Shown here one piece after another: positions 32,563 through 42,400 of a stretch of DNA of 64,000 bases. Source of the DNA: an uncultured Clostridia bacterium (GTDB lineage: Bacteria > Bacillota > Clostridia > TANB77 > UBA1234); contig CAKPEF010000005.1 in NCBI GenBank assembly GCA_934149305.1, forward strand, positions 1-64,000, read 5' to 3'. The position numbers and the translations under genes are program-made. Each line of letters opens with the position of its first letter. Position 1 is the stretch's first letter. Below the pieces are notes generated by a model. The model was not told where the DNA came from and made no database searches. It saw only the letters and a program-made list of their open reading frames with translations.

Positions 32563-33687
32563 ATGGAACAACCTATTAGATACGAATTATTAAAAAAAGA
32601 TAAAAAAACTGGTGCGAGACGCGGAAGAATATATACCCCACATGGAATTATAGAAACACCAGTATTTATGCCTGTTGGAACACAAGCAACAGTAAAAGCA
32701 ATGACACCAGATGAACTTAAAGAAATGGTAGATGCAAGAATTATTTTGTCAAACACATATCATTTATTTTTAAGACCTGGAGATGAGCTAATTAAAGAGG
32801 CAGGTGGACTTCACAAGTTCATGAATTGGGATAGGCCTATCCTTACAGATAGTGGCGGATTTCAAGTTTTTAGCCTTGCAGATTTAAGAAATATCACAGA
32901 AGAAGGAGTAAAATTCAAGTCACATTTAGATGGTAGCGAAAAGTTTTTATCTCCTGAAATTTCTATGAAGATTCAGAATAATTTAGGTAGCGATATAATG
33001 ATGGCTTTTGATGAATGTGCACCTTATCCATCAGATTATGACTACACAAAAAAGTCTATGGAAATGACAACGCGTTGGGCAAAAAGATGCTTAGAAGCGC
33101 ATAAAAATAAAGAAAAACAAGGATTATTCGGAATAGTTCAAGGTGGTATGTATAAAGATTTAAGAGAGCAAAGTGCAAAGGCACTCGTAGAACTTAATTT
33201 TCCAGGATATGCAGTTGGCGGTTTAAGTGTAGGTGAACCAGCAGAGCTTATGTATGAAATTTTATCTGCTACAACACCATTTTTGCCAGAAAATAAGCCT
33301 AGATATTTGATGGGTGTTGGAACACCAGATTATTTGATAGAAGCAGTGCTAAGAGGAATTGATATGTGCGACTGCGTATTGCCAACAAGAATTGCTCGAA
33401 ATGGAACAGCAATGACATCAGAAGGAAAGGTCGTAGTTAGAAATGCAACTTACGAAAGAGATTGGACACCGCTTGATCATAATTGCGATTGTTATACTTG
33501 CAAAAACTATACAAGAGCATACATAAGACATTTAGTAAAATGCGGTGAAATATTAGGTGCAAGACTAATAACAATACATAACTTGCGTTTCTTAGTTAAA
33601 CTTATGGAAGATGTAAGAAAAGCAATAGAAGAAGATAGATTGCTAGAGTTTAGAGAAGAGTTTTATAAAAATTATTATGGAAAATAA
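32563..33687 (+). CDS. tgt: tRNA-guanine transglycosylase
   Basis: A 374-residue enzyme exchanging guanine-34 for preQ1 in tRNAs with GUN anticodons. Visible are the nucleophile region LTDSGGFQVFSL, FDECAPYP, GIVQGGMY, GGLSVGE, and the zinc site CDCYTCKNYTR...H. It forms an operon with queA. No preQ1 synthesis genes are in this window, so the base may be salvaged. Confidence 0.96.
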   Translation: MEQPIRYELLKKDKKTGARRGRIYTPHGIIETPVFMPVGTQATVKAMTPDELKEMVDARIILSNTYHLFLRPGDELIKEAGGLHKFMNWDRPILTDSGGFQVFSLADLRNITEEGVKFKSHLDGSEKFLSPEISMKIQNNLGSDIMMAFDECAPYPSDYDYTKKSMEMTTRWAKRCLEAHKNKEKQGLFGIVQGGMYKDLREQSAKALVELNFPGYAVGGLSVGEPAELMYEILSATTPFLPENKPRYLMGVGTPDYLIEAVLRGIDMCDCVLPTRIARNGTAMTSEGKVVVRNATYERDWTPLDHNCDCYTCKNYTRAYIRHLVKCGEILGARLITIHNLRFLVKLMEDVRKAIEEDRLLEFREEFYKNYYGK

Positions 33688-33740
33688 TATAATCATTAAC
33701 AATGTTGTATTTTCATGCGAATAATAACTTTTAATTTTCC

Positions 33741-33769
33741 TTGAACCTTAATTTTAGTCGTATTATAAT
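33741..33769 (+). promoter_or_regulatory. Promoter of the Smr-like gene
   Basis: TTGAAC at 33741-33746, 17 bases, TATAAT at 33764-33769. Confidence 0.65.
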
Positions 33770-33803
33770 GTTTATGTAAAAGTTTTCTTAAGGAGTGTGA
33801 AAA

Positions 33804-34145
33804 ATGGAAATAGCAAATATTGAAAAATACATGCCAACGGTGTATCAGGCCGAAATATTGGTAAAGAATAATCTAGAGATGTATAGAAGACAAGGCGTGA
33901 AAGCTTTTAAAATAATACATGGTTATGGTTCTACAGGAAAAGGCGGGGCTTTAAGAACAGGAATTAGAAATTATTTAAGCCAGCTAAAAGGAGCAAAAAT
34001 AATTGCTGATTATATTCCAGGTGAAGAATGGACGGCGTTTAATGAGACAACAAGAAAAGTACTAGATTTAGATAACTCTTTTAGAAAAGATTCAGATTTA
34101 GGTCAAATGAATTCAGGGGTTACAATTATTGTTATTTCGTGGTAG
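33804..34145 (+). CDS. Stand-alone Smr-domain-like protein
   Basis: A 113-residue protein with KIIHGYGSTGKGGALRTGIRNYL (about 36-58), the HGxG...LR core of Smr domains (the C-terminal nuclease/DNA-binding domain of MutS2). The typical upstream LDLHG motif is replaced by VYQAEILVKNNLEMY. Short versions occur alone in Bacillota, with unknown role. AAGGAG ribosome site and its own promoter. Confidence 0.7.
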   Translation: MEIANIEKYMPTVYQAEILVKNNLEMYRRQGVKAFKIIHGYGSTGKGGALRTGIRNYLSQLKGAKIIADYIPGEEWTAFNETTRKVLDLDNSFRKDSDLGQMNSGVTIIVISW

Positions 34146-34198
34146 AATTGTAACATATAAATACATAGGTAGTGTAAACTAATTTGTAAAAAATATAA

Positions 34199-34310
34199 AA
34201 CAGCTATAAAATGTAGCTTAAGCTTAAGCGTGCTCCATAAAAATCAATTGATAGTGATACACAAAAATAAAGTTGAAAAAATATTACAATTAGTAAATAC
34301 AACCAATACA
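34199..34310 (+). repeat. Dispersed hairpin repeat, partial copy
   Basis: AACAGCTATAAAATGTAGCTTAAGC...GTGCTCCATAAAA, then TAAAGTTG...AGTAAATACAACC, matching the copy at 20362. The usual GCGGAGC is replaced by GCTTAAGC. Confidence 0.6.
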
Positions 34311-34327
34311 TAAGAGGAGGATAAAAA

Positions 34328-35008
34328 ATGAAAAAGATTTCAAAAGTACTATTAGTTTTTATTGCTATATTAATGTTAATGACAAGTGCTATTTATGCTA
34401 AAGACAAAGAACTTGAAAGTGTTGCAGTCACAGATATAGATGAGCCATATGCAAACGACAGAACACTAGATACTACTGCAGAGGTTAGCAGTAGTGCTAG
34501 ATATAGAGTAACAAAGGTTGCTTGGAAAATAAATTCAAATGTTTATGAGGTTTATGTAACATTAAAGCCAAGCATAGGATATATATTTGCAGATAATGTT
34601 ACTGGCACAATAAACGGAAAAACTATCACATCTGTAGAAAAAATAAGTGATGAAGAGATTATTATATCTTATGCATTTACTACAAGAACAACAGACAGTT
34701 CAGTGTCAACGAGAAGACATAGAATTTTAACATATTTTGATGCAGAAAAAGGAAAAATATCACCATCAATAGTTAGACCGCTACATGGTTCTAGTCAGAT
34801 ACTGGAAATTATTCCTAAAGAGGGATACGAAATTGAAGATGTGAAAGTGGATGGAGAATCAGTTGGTGCGGTTTCATCATATGAATTTAGAAGAATAAAA
34901 GAAAATCATGAAATAAGAGCTTATTTTAAAAGGGTTGCAGGCGCTAGCCAAAATGATAAGCCTATTTTAAAGGCTATTAAAAATGCTATAAATATGATTA
35001 AAATGTAG
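34328..35008 (+). CDS. Exported protein with divergent InlB B-repeat-like domain
   Basis: A 226-residue protein with signal peptide 1-24 (ending SAIYA), a first domain at about 30-130 and a second at about 138-205. The pattern GKISPS...LEIIPKEGYEIEDVKVDGE...YEFRRIKENHEIRAYF is typical of divergent InlB B-repeats (beta-grasp) in surface proteins. There is no sorting signal or membrane anchor, so it is probably secreted or wall-associated. Function is unknown. Confidence 0.75.
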   Translation: MKKISKVLLVFIAILMLMTSAIYAKDKELESVAVTDIDEPYANDRTLDTTAEVSSSARYRVTKVAWKINSNVYEVYVTLKPSIGYIFADNVTGTINGKTITSVEKISDEEIIISYAFTTRTTDSSVSTRRHRILTYFDAEKGKISPSIVRPLHGSSQILEIIPKEGYEIEDVKVDGESVGAVSSYEFRRIKENHEIRAYFKRVAGASQNDKPILKAIKNAINMIKM

Positions 35009-35013
35009 CCAAA

Positions 35014-35047
35014 TTGCTGGCTTTCACTGGCTGTAGCAACTTTTTTT
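35014..35047 (+). terminator. Weak intrinsic terminator
   Basis: TTGCT/AGCAA closing pair with an interrupted inner stem, followed by seven T. Confidence 0.45.
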
Positions 35048-35056
35048 GCTAAAGTC

Positions 35057-35085
35057 TTGCAATAGAGCAATAAATATGTTATTAT
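35057..35085 (+). promoter_or_regulatory. rpmE promoter
   Basis: TTGCAA at 35057-35062, 17 bases, TATTAT at 35080-35085. Confidence 0.6.
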
Positions 35086-35151
35086 ATTAGAGCATGATTA
35101 GTGAAAAATGAAATAATTATATACAAGGTGTGCAAAAGAGAGGTGAAATAA

Positions 35152-35355
35152 ATGAAAGCGGGAATACATCCAGAATACAAAGAGGCTACAATCAAATGTG
35201 GTTGTGGTAACGTAATAAAAGTTGGTTCAACTAAAGAGAATATGTCAGTCGAGGTATGCTCAAAATGTCATCCATTCTACACAGGAAATCAAAAATTCCA
35301 AGCAACAGGTGGTAGAGTTGAACAATTTAAGAAAAAATACGGAATTAAAGACTAA
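35152..35355 (+). CDS. rpmE: 50S ribosomal protein L31 (zinc-type)
   Basis: A 67-residue ribosomal protein beginning MKAGIHPEYKEATIKCGCGNV, with CSKCHPFYTG. The four-cysteine set marks the zinc-containing (C+) form rather than the zinc-free YtiA type. Normal length, its own promoter and terminator. Confidence 0.97.
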   Translation: MKAGIHPEYKEATIKCGCGNVIKVGSTKENMSVEVCSKCHPFYTGNQKFQATGGRVEQFKKKYGIKD

Positions 35356-35371
35356 TTCTAATATGTTTTTT

Positions 35372-35407
35372 ACGAGTAAGATTCAAGCTAAATCTTACTC
35401 GTTTTTT
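35372..35407 (+). terminator. Terminator after rpmE
   Basis: ACGAGTAAGATT / AATCTTACTCGT, perfect 12-bp stem, then T6. Confidence 0.9.
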
Positions 35408-35408
35408 G

Positions 35409-35437
35409 TTGTCTTTAGTGGCAATTTATGTTAAAAT
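35409..35437 (+). promoter_or_regulatory. mfd promoter
   Basis: TTGTCT at 35409-35414, 17 bases, TAAAAT at 35432-35437. Confidence 0.55.
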
Positions 35438-35471
35438 ATTAACTACAACAAAAAGAAAACGAGGTAATAAA

Positions 35472-38400
35472 ATGAATGATTCTTTAATTAAAATCTTACC
35501 TAAAATGAAAAAATTCGAGGCATATATAAATGATGTAAATAAAGATAACTTTCCAATCACTCTTTCAGGACTTTCTGAGAGTAGTAAGGCACACTTTATG
35601 TATGCTACAAGATTTTATTCAGGGAAGCCGATTTTAGTTGTTACATACAATGATATTCAACTTAAAAAGATAATAGGCGATTTCAAATTTTTTAGTGATG
35701 AAGAGGTTCTAGTTTTTCCTAAAAAAGAGGTTGTTTATTATGATATCGATACAATGAATAAAGATGCAACAATGGACAGAATTAGCGTGTATACAAAGCT
35801 ATATAACAGCGACGCTAAGGTGATTTTGACAACTGTTGAAGCACTAATGCAAAAAACAATCTCTAAAGATGAGCTTTTTTCGAGAGTACTTCAACTAGAA
35901 GTTGGCAAACAATTTAAGTTAGAAGAACTAAAAGAAAACCTTACATACCTAGGATACGAGAGAACTGATATGGTACAAGGTAGAGGTGAATATACGGTAA
36001 GAGGAGGAATTGTAGATGTTTTTCCGCTTACTACTAAAAATCCTATAAGAATAGAGTTTTGGGGCGATGAGATCGATTCAATAAGAGTGTTTGATGTAGA
36101 ATCTCAAAGAACAGTTGATACGATAAGAGATATCAGTATTTTCCCGGCAGAAGAATTTTTGATAGACACTTCAAAACTTGAGGATATAGGAGATAACATA
36201 TTAAAAAAATATCCAGATGAATTAGAAGATGTAGAAGTTATAAAGCATGGCAATTATTTAACTAAAATTGATAAATACTTTGAATTTTTCTACCAAAAGA
36301 CATCAACTCTACTAGATTATATAGGTAAAGATGCAATTGTGTTTGTAGACGAACCTACTAGAATTATTTCTAAAGCGCAATCTGTTGAGTTTGAAAATAA
36401 TGAAATAATAAAACAACTTATGGATAAAGGCAAAGTTGTTCCAAGTTATACAAAGTCTATGCTTAATTATGCTGATGTAGAGGAGTGCCTTGAAAAGAAA
36501 AATTTAATCAATTTAGAAAGAATTGATGGAAATACGCATGCAAAAAGAAACGGATACAGCTTTAGCTGTAGGGAGGTCAACTTTTTTCGTGGTTCAATGG
36601 ATATATTTATTCAGGAAGTTGAAGAATGTAGAGAAAAAGAAAAAATAATAGTAATACTTGGTGGAACAACATCAAAAGCTAGAGGCATAGCTACAATGCT
36701 TTTAGAGCACAAGATAAATGCGGTATTTTTAGAAAAAATAGATGACAATATGTTTAATAATAAGCAGGTGATTGTCATACCGGGAATGCTTTCAGAGGGC
36801 TTTGAGTATACCGACTTAGGACTTGTAATAGCAACAGGTGAATTTACAACGATAAAAGAAAGCAGGAGGTCTTATAAACCAGTAGCATTTAAACAAGGAA
36901 AGAAAGTTGTTTTTGCCGATTTGAATGTTGGTGATTATGTTGTTCATAGCGTTCATGGAATTGGACAATATATGGGCATAAAAACGCTTATAGTGGACAA
37001 TATTAAGCAAGATTATATAATGATAAGGTATAAAGATGATGCAATGCTTTATATTAAAACTAATCAGCTAGATTCGATTAGAAAATATATGAGTGACAGC
37101 GACAATCCACCTAAGCTAAATAAAATGGGCAGTAAAGAATTTGCTAATATAAAGGCAAAGGTTAAAGCATCATTGAAAGATATTGCTAAAGGACTTATTG
37201 AACTATATGCCAAAAGAAAGAATGCCGTTGGCTATGCCTTTTCAAAGGATACCGTTTGGCAAAACGAATTCGAAGAAGCGTTTCCGTATCAAGAAACAGA
37301 TGACCAACTTCGTTGTATAGAAGAAGTAAAAACTGATATGGAGAAAACACAGCCAATGGATAGACTTCTTTGTGGTGATGTTGGATACGGAAAAACAGAG
37401 GTGGCAATCCGTGCGGCATTTAAAGCTGTTATGGATAGCAAACAAGTTGCCTATCTAGTTCCAACCACTGTCTTGGCGGAGCAGCAATATAAATCATTTA
37501 GTGAGAGAATGAAAAACTTCCCTATAAGGTTAGATGTTTTAGATAGATTTAGAACTCCAAAAGAAAAGTCAAACATAATAAAAAAGACAAAGAATGGTGA
37601 ACTAGATATTATAATAGGAACTCATAGTTTGCTTCAAAAAGATATGGAGTTTAAAGATTTAGGACTTTTAATAATAGATGAGGAGCAACGTTTTGGTGTT
37701 ACGCAAAAAGAAAAGATAAAGAAGCTAAAAAATAATGTGGATGTTTTAACTATGACTGCAACACCAATTCCAAGAACAATGCATATGTCGATTGTTGGAA
37801 TAAGAGATATGAGCGTAATATATGAACCGCCACAGAATAGAAGACCAATTCAAACATATGTGTTAGAGTATGATGAAGAGGTTATAAAAGAGGCAATTAT
37901 AAAAGAGATTGAAAGAGGCGGACAAATATTTTATTTGTATAATAGAGTTGAAGGCATCGAAAGAAAAGCAAGCGAAATATCAAAACTTGTTCCAGAGGCA
38001 AGAGTAGCTTTTGCACATGGTCAGATGACAAGTAATCAACTTGAAAATATAATGAAAGATTTTGTTGATGGAAATGTAGATGTTATTATATGTACAACAA
38101 TATTAGAGTCAGGAATAGATATTCCAAATGCTAACACAATAATTGTTGAAGATGCAGATAGACTCGGACTTGCACAACTTTATCAAATAAGAGGTCGTGT
38201 TGGTAGAAGCGATAAGGTGGCATATGCATACATCACATATAGAAGAAATAAGGTGCTTTCGGAAGTCTCAGAAAAAAGACTAAAAGCAATAAAAGAATTT
38301 ACAGAGTTTGGTTCGGGATTTAAAATCGCACTTAGGGACTTAGAAATAAGAGGAGCAGGAAATATTTTGGGCCCGGAGCAACATGGACACATGGAGGCAG

Positions 38401-38918
38401 TTGGTTACGAGATGTATTGTAAACTTCTTGATGAAACAGTAAAAGAGTTACAAGGAGAAAAAGTTGTTGAAGAAGTTGATACACAAATAGATTTGAAAGT
38501 TACAGCATATATTCCAAATGATTATATAGAAAATCAAAATCAAAAAATCGAGACATATCAAGATATTGCAAACCTAGAGAAAGAAGAGCAAATTAGTGAG
38601 ATTATCGACGAGTTAATTGATAGATTTGGTGAAATACCAACAGAGGTTACAAACTTAATCGAAATAGCAAGAATAAAGATATTAGCAAGAAACCTAAAAA
38701 TATTAAGTATAATTCAAAAACAAGATAATGTTGTAATTCAATTTAGTGAAGATGAAAATAATATAGCAGATAAAATACAAATACTGATTGATTTATATAA
38801 AAATAAAATATTTTTCTCAGGTGCCGGAGCACCATATATAACTTTAAAGTTGCAAAGCAAAAAAGATAGTGATATATTAGATGAGGTGTATAAATTATTA
38901 AACATATTGAAAGGATGA
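35472..38918 (+). CDS. mfd: Transcription-repair coupling factor Mfd
   Basis: A 1148-residue SF2 translocase that removes stalled RNA polymerase and recruits UvrA. Present are the UvrB-like N-terminus, the CarD-like RNA-polymerase-interaction domain (VGDYVVHSVHGIGQYMG, about 490), Walker A LLCGDVGYGKTEVA (about 632-645), Walker B IIDEEQRFGV (about 733), TATPIPRTMHMS, motif VI QIRGRVGRSDKVAYAY and the C-terminal TRCF domain. Start is the ATG at 35472 after GAGG; an in-frame upstream start at 35406 falls in the promoter. Followed after 9 bases by a foldase gene. Confidence 0.96.
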   Translation: MNDSLIKILPKMKKFEAYINDVNKDNFPITLSGLSESSKAHFMYATRFYSGKPILVVTYNDIQLKKIIGDFKFFSDEEVLVFPKKEVVYYDIDTMNKDATMDRISVYTKLYNSDAKVILTTVEALMQKTISKDELFSRVLQLEVGKQFKLEELKENLTYLGYERTDMVQGRGEYTVRGGIVDVFPLTTKNPIRIEFWGDEIDSIRVFDVESQRTVDTIRDISIFPAEEFLIDTSKLEDIGDNILKKYPDELEDVEVIKHGNYLTKIDKYFEFFYQKTSTLLDYIGKDAIVFVDEPTRIISKAQSVEFENNEIIKQLMDKGKVVPSYTKSMLNYADVEECLEKKNLINLERIDGNTHAKRNGYSFSCREVNFFRGSMDIFIQEVEECREKEKIIVILGGTTSKARGIATMLLEHKINAVFLEKIDDNMFNNKQVIVIPGMLSEGFEYTDLGLVIATGEFTTIKESRRSYKPVAFKQGKKVVFADLNVGDYVVHSVHGIGQYMGIKTLIVDNIKQDYIMIRYKDDAMLYIKTNQLDSIRKYMSDSDNPPKLNKMGSKEFANIKAKVKASLKDIAKGLIELYAKRKNAVGYAFSKDTVWQNEFEEAFPYQETDDQLRCIEEVKTDMEKTQPMDRLLCGDVGYGKTEVAIRAAFKAVMDSKQVAYLVPTTVLAEQQYKSFSERMKNFPIRLDVLDRFRTPKEKSNIIKKTKNGELDIIIGTHSLLQKDMEFKDLGLLIIDEEQRFGVTQKEKIKKLKNNVDVLTMTATPIPRTMHMSIVGIRDMSVIYEPPQNRRPIQTYVLEYDEEVIKEAIIKEIERGGQIFYLYNRVEGIERKASEISKLVPEARVAFAHGQMTSNQLENIMKDFVDGNVDVIICTTILESGIDIPNANTIIVEDADRLGLAQLYQIRGRVGRSDKVAYAYITYRRNKVLSEVSEKRLKAIKEFTEFGSGFKIALRDLEIRGAGNILGPEQHGHMEAVGYEMYCKLLDETVKELQGEKVVEEVDTQIDLKVTAYIPNDYIENQNQKIETYQDIANLEKEEQISEIIDELIDRFGEIPTEVTNLIEIARIKILARNLKILSIIQKQDNVVIQFSEDENNIADKIQILIDLYKNKIFFSGAGAPYITLKLQSKKDSDILDEVYKLLNILKG

Positions 38919-38927
38919 TTGTAGATT

Positions 38928-39986
38928 ATGGATAAAAAGACAGGAATTATTATAGGAATCATAACTGCTGTAATAGTTATTCTAGTAGCAGTTGTATTTA
39001 TTATGGAAGGAAGTTCAAATAATAGTACATTAGCGGCAGATGTAATAGCAAAGATAAATGGCAATGATTATTCAGTAACAGACTTTAAGAATTATATAAA
39101 ATTATCTAACTTAGAAGATGGCGATATAAATAAAAAAATGGATGAAGAAGGAATCCAAGACATGTTAGAACATTTTCTACAAGAAAAGATATATAGTGAG
39201 GCAGCAAAAAACAATGGAATTGAATTAGAAAGTGGAGATGTAGCATCTTTTTCAAAAGAATATGATGAAAAAGCAAGCACATTAGTAGCTGCAAATATTT
39301 CAAGAGAAGATTATGAAAAGTATAAAACAGATAATAGATTGAAACAAGAATTACAAATGAACATATCAAAATATTACGAATTGCCAAGTGGCGAATATGA
39401 AACAATAAAAGAAAATTACGAAAAACAAGGTATGTATAAAACTTATGGATATAGACTAATGGCCATTCCTTATGAAAATCCAAAATCAGGAGATGAAAGT
39501 GGTGACATAAGTGGCGATGTATCAGGAGATAGCGAGAGTGGAGAAAAAGAAGATTTATCAAGAGAAGCACAAATGAAAGTAGCAGAAGATGTATTAGCAA
39601 GAATTAAATCAGGAGATGACTTTGAAAAATTATCAAAAGAATATGGTTCAACAAGAATTTCATTCAAAGGAAATAGTTATGTACTTGTAAACGGAGACTT
39701 AGAATATGCAACAATGCCATTACTTTCTAGTAAACTAGGAAGTGAAGATTTATATAATGCAGTAATAAAGCTAAACAATGGTGATGTTACTGATATTATC
39801 GAAGATGAACAATATACAACATTGCAAATAGTAAAAGTAGAATCAGTAGAAGATGGATTCACAGGCGAAGGGGAAACAGAATTAAAAGAAGTTTTATTAA
39901 GTCAAACTGCAGACAGCATAATTTCTGCAGGAATGAAATACGAAGTAAACAAAAGAGCTGTTTTAAGAACTATGTATGATAATTAA
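38928..39986 (+). CDS. Membrane-anchored peptidyl-prolyl isomerase (PrsA/SurA-like)
   Basis: A 352-residue protein with an N-terminal membrane anchor (about 5-27) and a SurA-type chaperone helix region. A parvulin-like domain (about 150-310) is interrupted by a low-complexity SGD/SGE linker (about residues 187-206). Parvulin features are the REAQMKVAEDVLARIKSGDDFEKLSKEYG segment and a later KLNNGDVTDII. It folds exported proteins outside the membrane. The anchor is not a lipobox, unlike classical PrsA. Likely co-transcribed with mfd. Confidence 0.8.
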   Translation: MDKKTGIIIGIITAVIVILVAVVFIMEGSSNNSTLAADVIAKINGNDYSVTDFKNYIKLSNLEDGDINKKMDEEGIQDMLEHFLQEKIYSEAAKNNGIELESGDVASFSKEYDEKASTLVAANISREDYEKYKTDNRLKQELQMNISKYYELPSGEYETIKENYEKQGMYKTYGYRLMAIPYENPKSGDESGDISGDVSGDSESGEKEDLSREAQMKVAEDVLARIKSGDDFEKLSKEYGSTRISFKGNSYVLVNGDLEYATMPLLSSKLGSEDLYNAVIKLNNGDVTDIIEDEQYTTLQIVKVESVEDGFTGEGETELKEVLLSQTADSIISAGMKYEVNKRAVLRTMYDN

Positions 39987-39995
39987 ACTAAAAAC

Positions 39996-40037
39996 AATTT
40001 ACCCTAATAACTCATAATATTAGGGTAAATTTATTTT
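39996..40037 (+). terminator. Terminator after the foldase gene
   Basis: AATTTACCCTAATA / TATTAGGGTAAATT perfect 14-bp stem and a T-rich tail. Confidence 0.85.
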
Positions 40038-40093
40038 GTATATATAAACAATTAAGCTAATATTTGACATTGATTATTACATGGAGGGAAATT

Positions 40094-40846
40094 ATGATAG
40101 TAAGTAAGACAAACGATTATATAAAACATATAAAATCATTATCTGAGAAAAAGTATAGAGACGAATATCATGAATTTATAATAGAGGGAATAAAATTGGT
40201 AAATGAAGCAATAATTGAAAAAGCGAATATCAAAAAAATTATAATTTGTGAAGAACTGTTAAAAGAAAAAGTAGAATCTGAAAATGTAGAATGTGTATCA
40301 GAAACAGTTTTTAGACATATAAGTGAAACACAAAATCCTCAAGGAATTTTAGCAGTAGTAAAGCAAAAAACAAGTGAAAAAGAATATGGAAAAACAATAT
40401 TCGCATTAGATAATTTAAGAGATCCAGGAAACCTAGGTACAATAATTAGAACATTAGACTCGGCAGGCATATCATCACTTATATTATCAAAAGGTTCTGC
40501 AGACTTATATAATCCTAAAGTAATAAGAAGCACAATGGGAGCAATTTTTAGAATAAATTCAGAATACACAGAAAATTTACAAGAAAAATTATTGAATTTA
40601 AAATCTGATGGATATAAGGTAATAGTGACATCGCTTGCAACCACAAACTACATATATGATCTGAATTTAAAAGAAAAATCAGTAATAGTTATTGGAAATG
40701 AATCGCAAGGCGTTAGCGATGAGATTTTAGAAATTGCAGATGTTAAAACAAAAATACCTATGATAGGGAGATCAGAAAGCCTTAATGCTGGCGTTGCTGC
40801 TAGTATTTTAGCATATGAGGTTGTAAGACAAAATTTTAAAAACTAA
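40094..40846 (+). CDS. TrmH/SpoU-family RNA 2'-O-methyltransferase
   Basis: A 250-residue SPOUT methyltransferase with an N-terminal RNA-substrate domain (VSKTNDYIKHIKSL...EFIIEGIKLVNEA) and the three SpoU motifs: LRDPGNLGTIIRTLDSAG, VIGNESQGVSDEIL and IPMIGRSESLNAGVAASILAYE. Probably methylates 23S rRNA or tRNA ribose. Start is the ATG at 40094 after GGAGGG; the TTG at 40064 has no ribosome site. Confidence 0.92.
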   Translation: MIVSKTNDYIKHIKSLSEKKYRDEYHEFIIEGIKLVNEAIIEKANIKKIIICEELLKEKVESENVECVSETVFRHISETQNPQGILAVVKQKTSEKEYGKTIFALDNLRDPGNLGTIIRTLDSAGISSLILSKGSADLYNPKVIRSTMGAIFRINSEYTENLQEKLLNLKSDGYKVIVTSLATTNYIYDLNLKEKSVIVIGNESQGVSDEILEIADVKTKIPMIGRSESLNAGVAASILAYEVVRQNFKN

Positions 40847-40861
40847 GGAGCGTTATTCAAA

Positions 40862-42370
40862 ATGAAAAAGTGGATAAAAAGAATTATTATATTATTGGTA
40901 CTGATAGCTGTTGTTGTAGCAATAGTGTACAAACCAAAAGATACTGTTTCATATAGAACATCAGAAGCGAAAAAAGGAAACATTGAAACAATAGTATCTG
41001 GCAGTGGAGCACTAGCTGCCACAAAAGAGAAAAAGGAATATGCAAAAGTATCAGCACAAGTAGAAGAAGTGTATCATAAAGAGGGAGAGAGAGTTGAAAA
41101 AGATACTCCAATAATAAAGCTTGATTCTAGTAAATATGAATCAACCATAAAAACGCAAGAAATAGCAATAAAACAAACAGAGCTTTCAAAAAGCAGTATT
41201 GAAAAACAAATAAGAGACTTAGAGATAAAATCAGATACAGATGGGTATGTTACAAACTTAGCATTAACAAATGGTACATTTGTAACAAGCACAATGGGAG
41301 TATGTGACATAGTAGAAGATAATAAATTTCAAGTCGTTTTACAATTTACTTATTATGAGAATAATCCAATAACAATTGGAACTAATGCAAATGTTTTTTT
41401 AGTAGATAGTATGACAACAATGGTTGGTACAGTTACAAAAGTTAGTGACATGAGAAAATTGATCTCTGGAAATGCTCAAGTCATAGATGTGACTATAGAG
41501 GTAGAAACACCAGGATATTCATTAGAGGGTGCGAATGCAAAGGCTGAACTTTCAAATGGAGTTACAGTTCTTCAAAGTACAAATATGTCTAATTTCACTA
41601 GAATAAATTCGAATATAATAAGAGCAAAATCAACCGGTACAGTAAAAAAAGTATATGTAGTAGAAGGACAAAAAGTTAAAGCTGGTGACAAAATAGCACT
41701 TTTAGAAAACTCTGATTTAGAGACAAATTTGCAAAATGTAAAATTAAATTTAGAAAATTTAAATAACCAGTTGAAAACAATGAAAGATCAGCTAGAAGAT
41801 TATATAATAACTGCACCAATTGATGGAGTAATAACTTCACAAGACATAGAAAAAGGTGACATGGTGGCAGCCGGTACATTACTTACATCTATTTCAGATA
41901 AAGATACAATGAAGTTTGTAATTCCAATAGATGAGTTAGATATTGCAAAAATAAATTACGACCAAGAAGTTAGAGTAAAAATAGATGCATTAGATGAAAC
42001 AGAAAACAATCCTTTGAATGGCAAAATAACAGATATTCCAGAAGAGGGAGTGACAGTTGCAGGTGTTACAGACTATTATGTAACAATTCAAGTATCAGGT
42101 AATCAAAGTATGAAAATATCAATGAATGCAAATGCCGATATAGTAATAAATAGCTTAAAAGATGTATTAACAATTCCAGTTGATTCTATAATCAAAGAAA
42201 ACGGAAAGAAATATGTCAATGTATTGCTACAAGATGGAGTTACAGTAGAAAGAAAAGAAATCGAAACAGGTGCAAGTGATATAACAAATATAGAAGTAAA
42301 AAGTGGACTTGAAGAGGGAGAAAAAGTTATAATTCCTGAAGTAAACTCTGGAATTAGTTTCTTCATGTAA
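40862..42370 (+). CDS. MacA/HlyD-type membrane-fusion adaptor
   Basis: A 502-residue protein with one N-terminal membrane helix (about 7-23), two biotinyl-lipoyl half-motifs (about 60-85 and 265-285), a coiled coil (about 285-315) and beta-barrel domains. It is the extracytoplasmic adaptor of a tripartite or Gram-positive export system, working with the permease 30 bases downstream. No ATPase gene lies next to the pair. It contains a second duplicated barrel-sandwich region (about 110-250), making it longer than many MacA-like proteins. Confidence 0.85.
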   Translation: MKKWIKRIIILLVLIAVVVAIVYKPKDTVSYRTSEAKKGNIETIVSGSGALAATKEKKEYAKVSAQVEEVYHKEGERVEKDTPIIKLDSSKYESTIKTQEIAIKQTELSKSSIEKQIRDLEIKSDTDGYVTNLALTNGTFVTSTMGVCDIVEDNKFQVVLQFTYYENNPITIGTNANVFLVDSMTTMVGTVTKVSDMRKLISGNAQVIDVTIEVETPGYSLEGANAKAELSNGVTVLQSTNMSNFTRINSNIIRAKSTGTVKKVYVVEGQKVKAGDKIALLENSDLETNLQNVKLNLENLNNQLKTMKDQLEDYIITAPIDGVITSQDIEKGDMVAAGTLLTSISDKDTMKFVIPIDELDIAKINYDQEVRVKIDALDETENNPLNGKITDIPEEGVTVAGVTDYYVTIQVSGNQSMKISMNANADIVINSLKDVLTIPVDSIIKENGKKYVNVLLQDGVTVERKEIETGASDITNIEVKSGLEEGEKVIIPEVNSGISFFM

Positions 42371-42400
42371 ATAAAGTTATATCATAGAAAGGAAAAACAA

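Noticed and set aside
35406..35471. N-terminal extension of Mfd from 35406
   Set aside because: It overlaps the rpmE terminator and the mfd promoter, while GAGG precedes the ATG at 35472.
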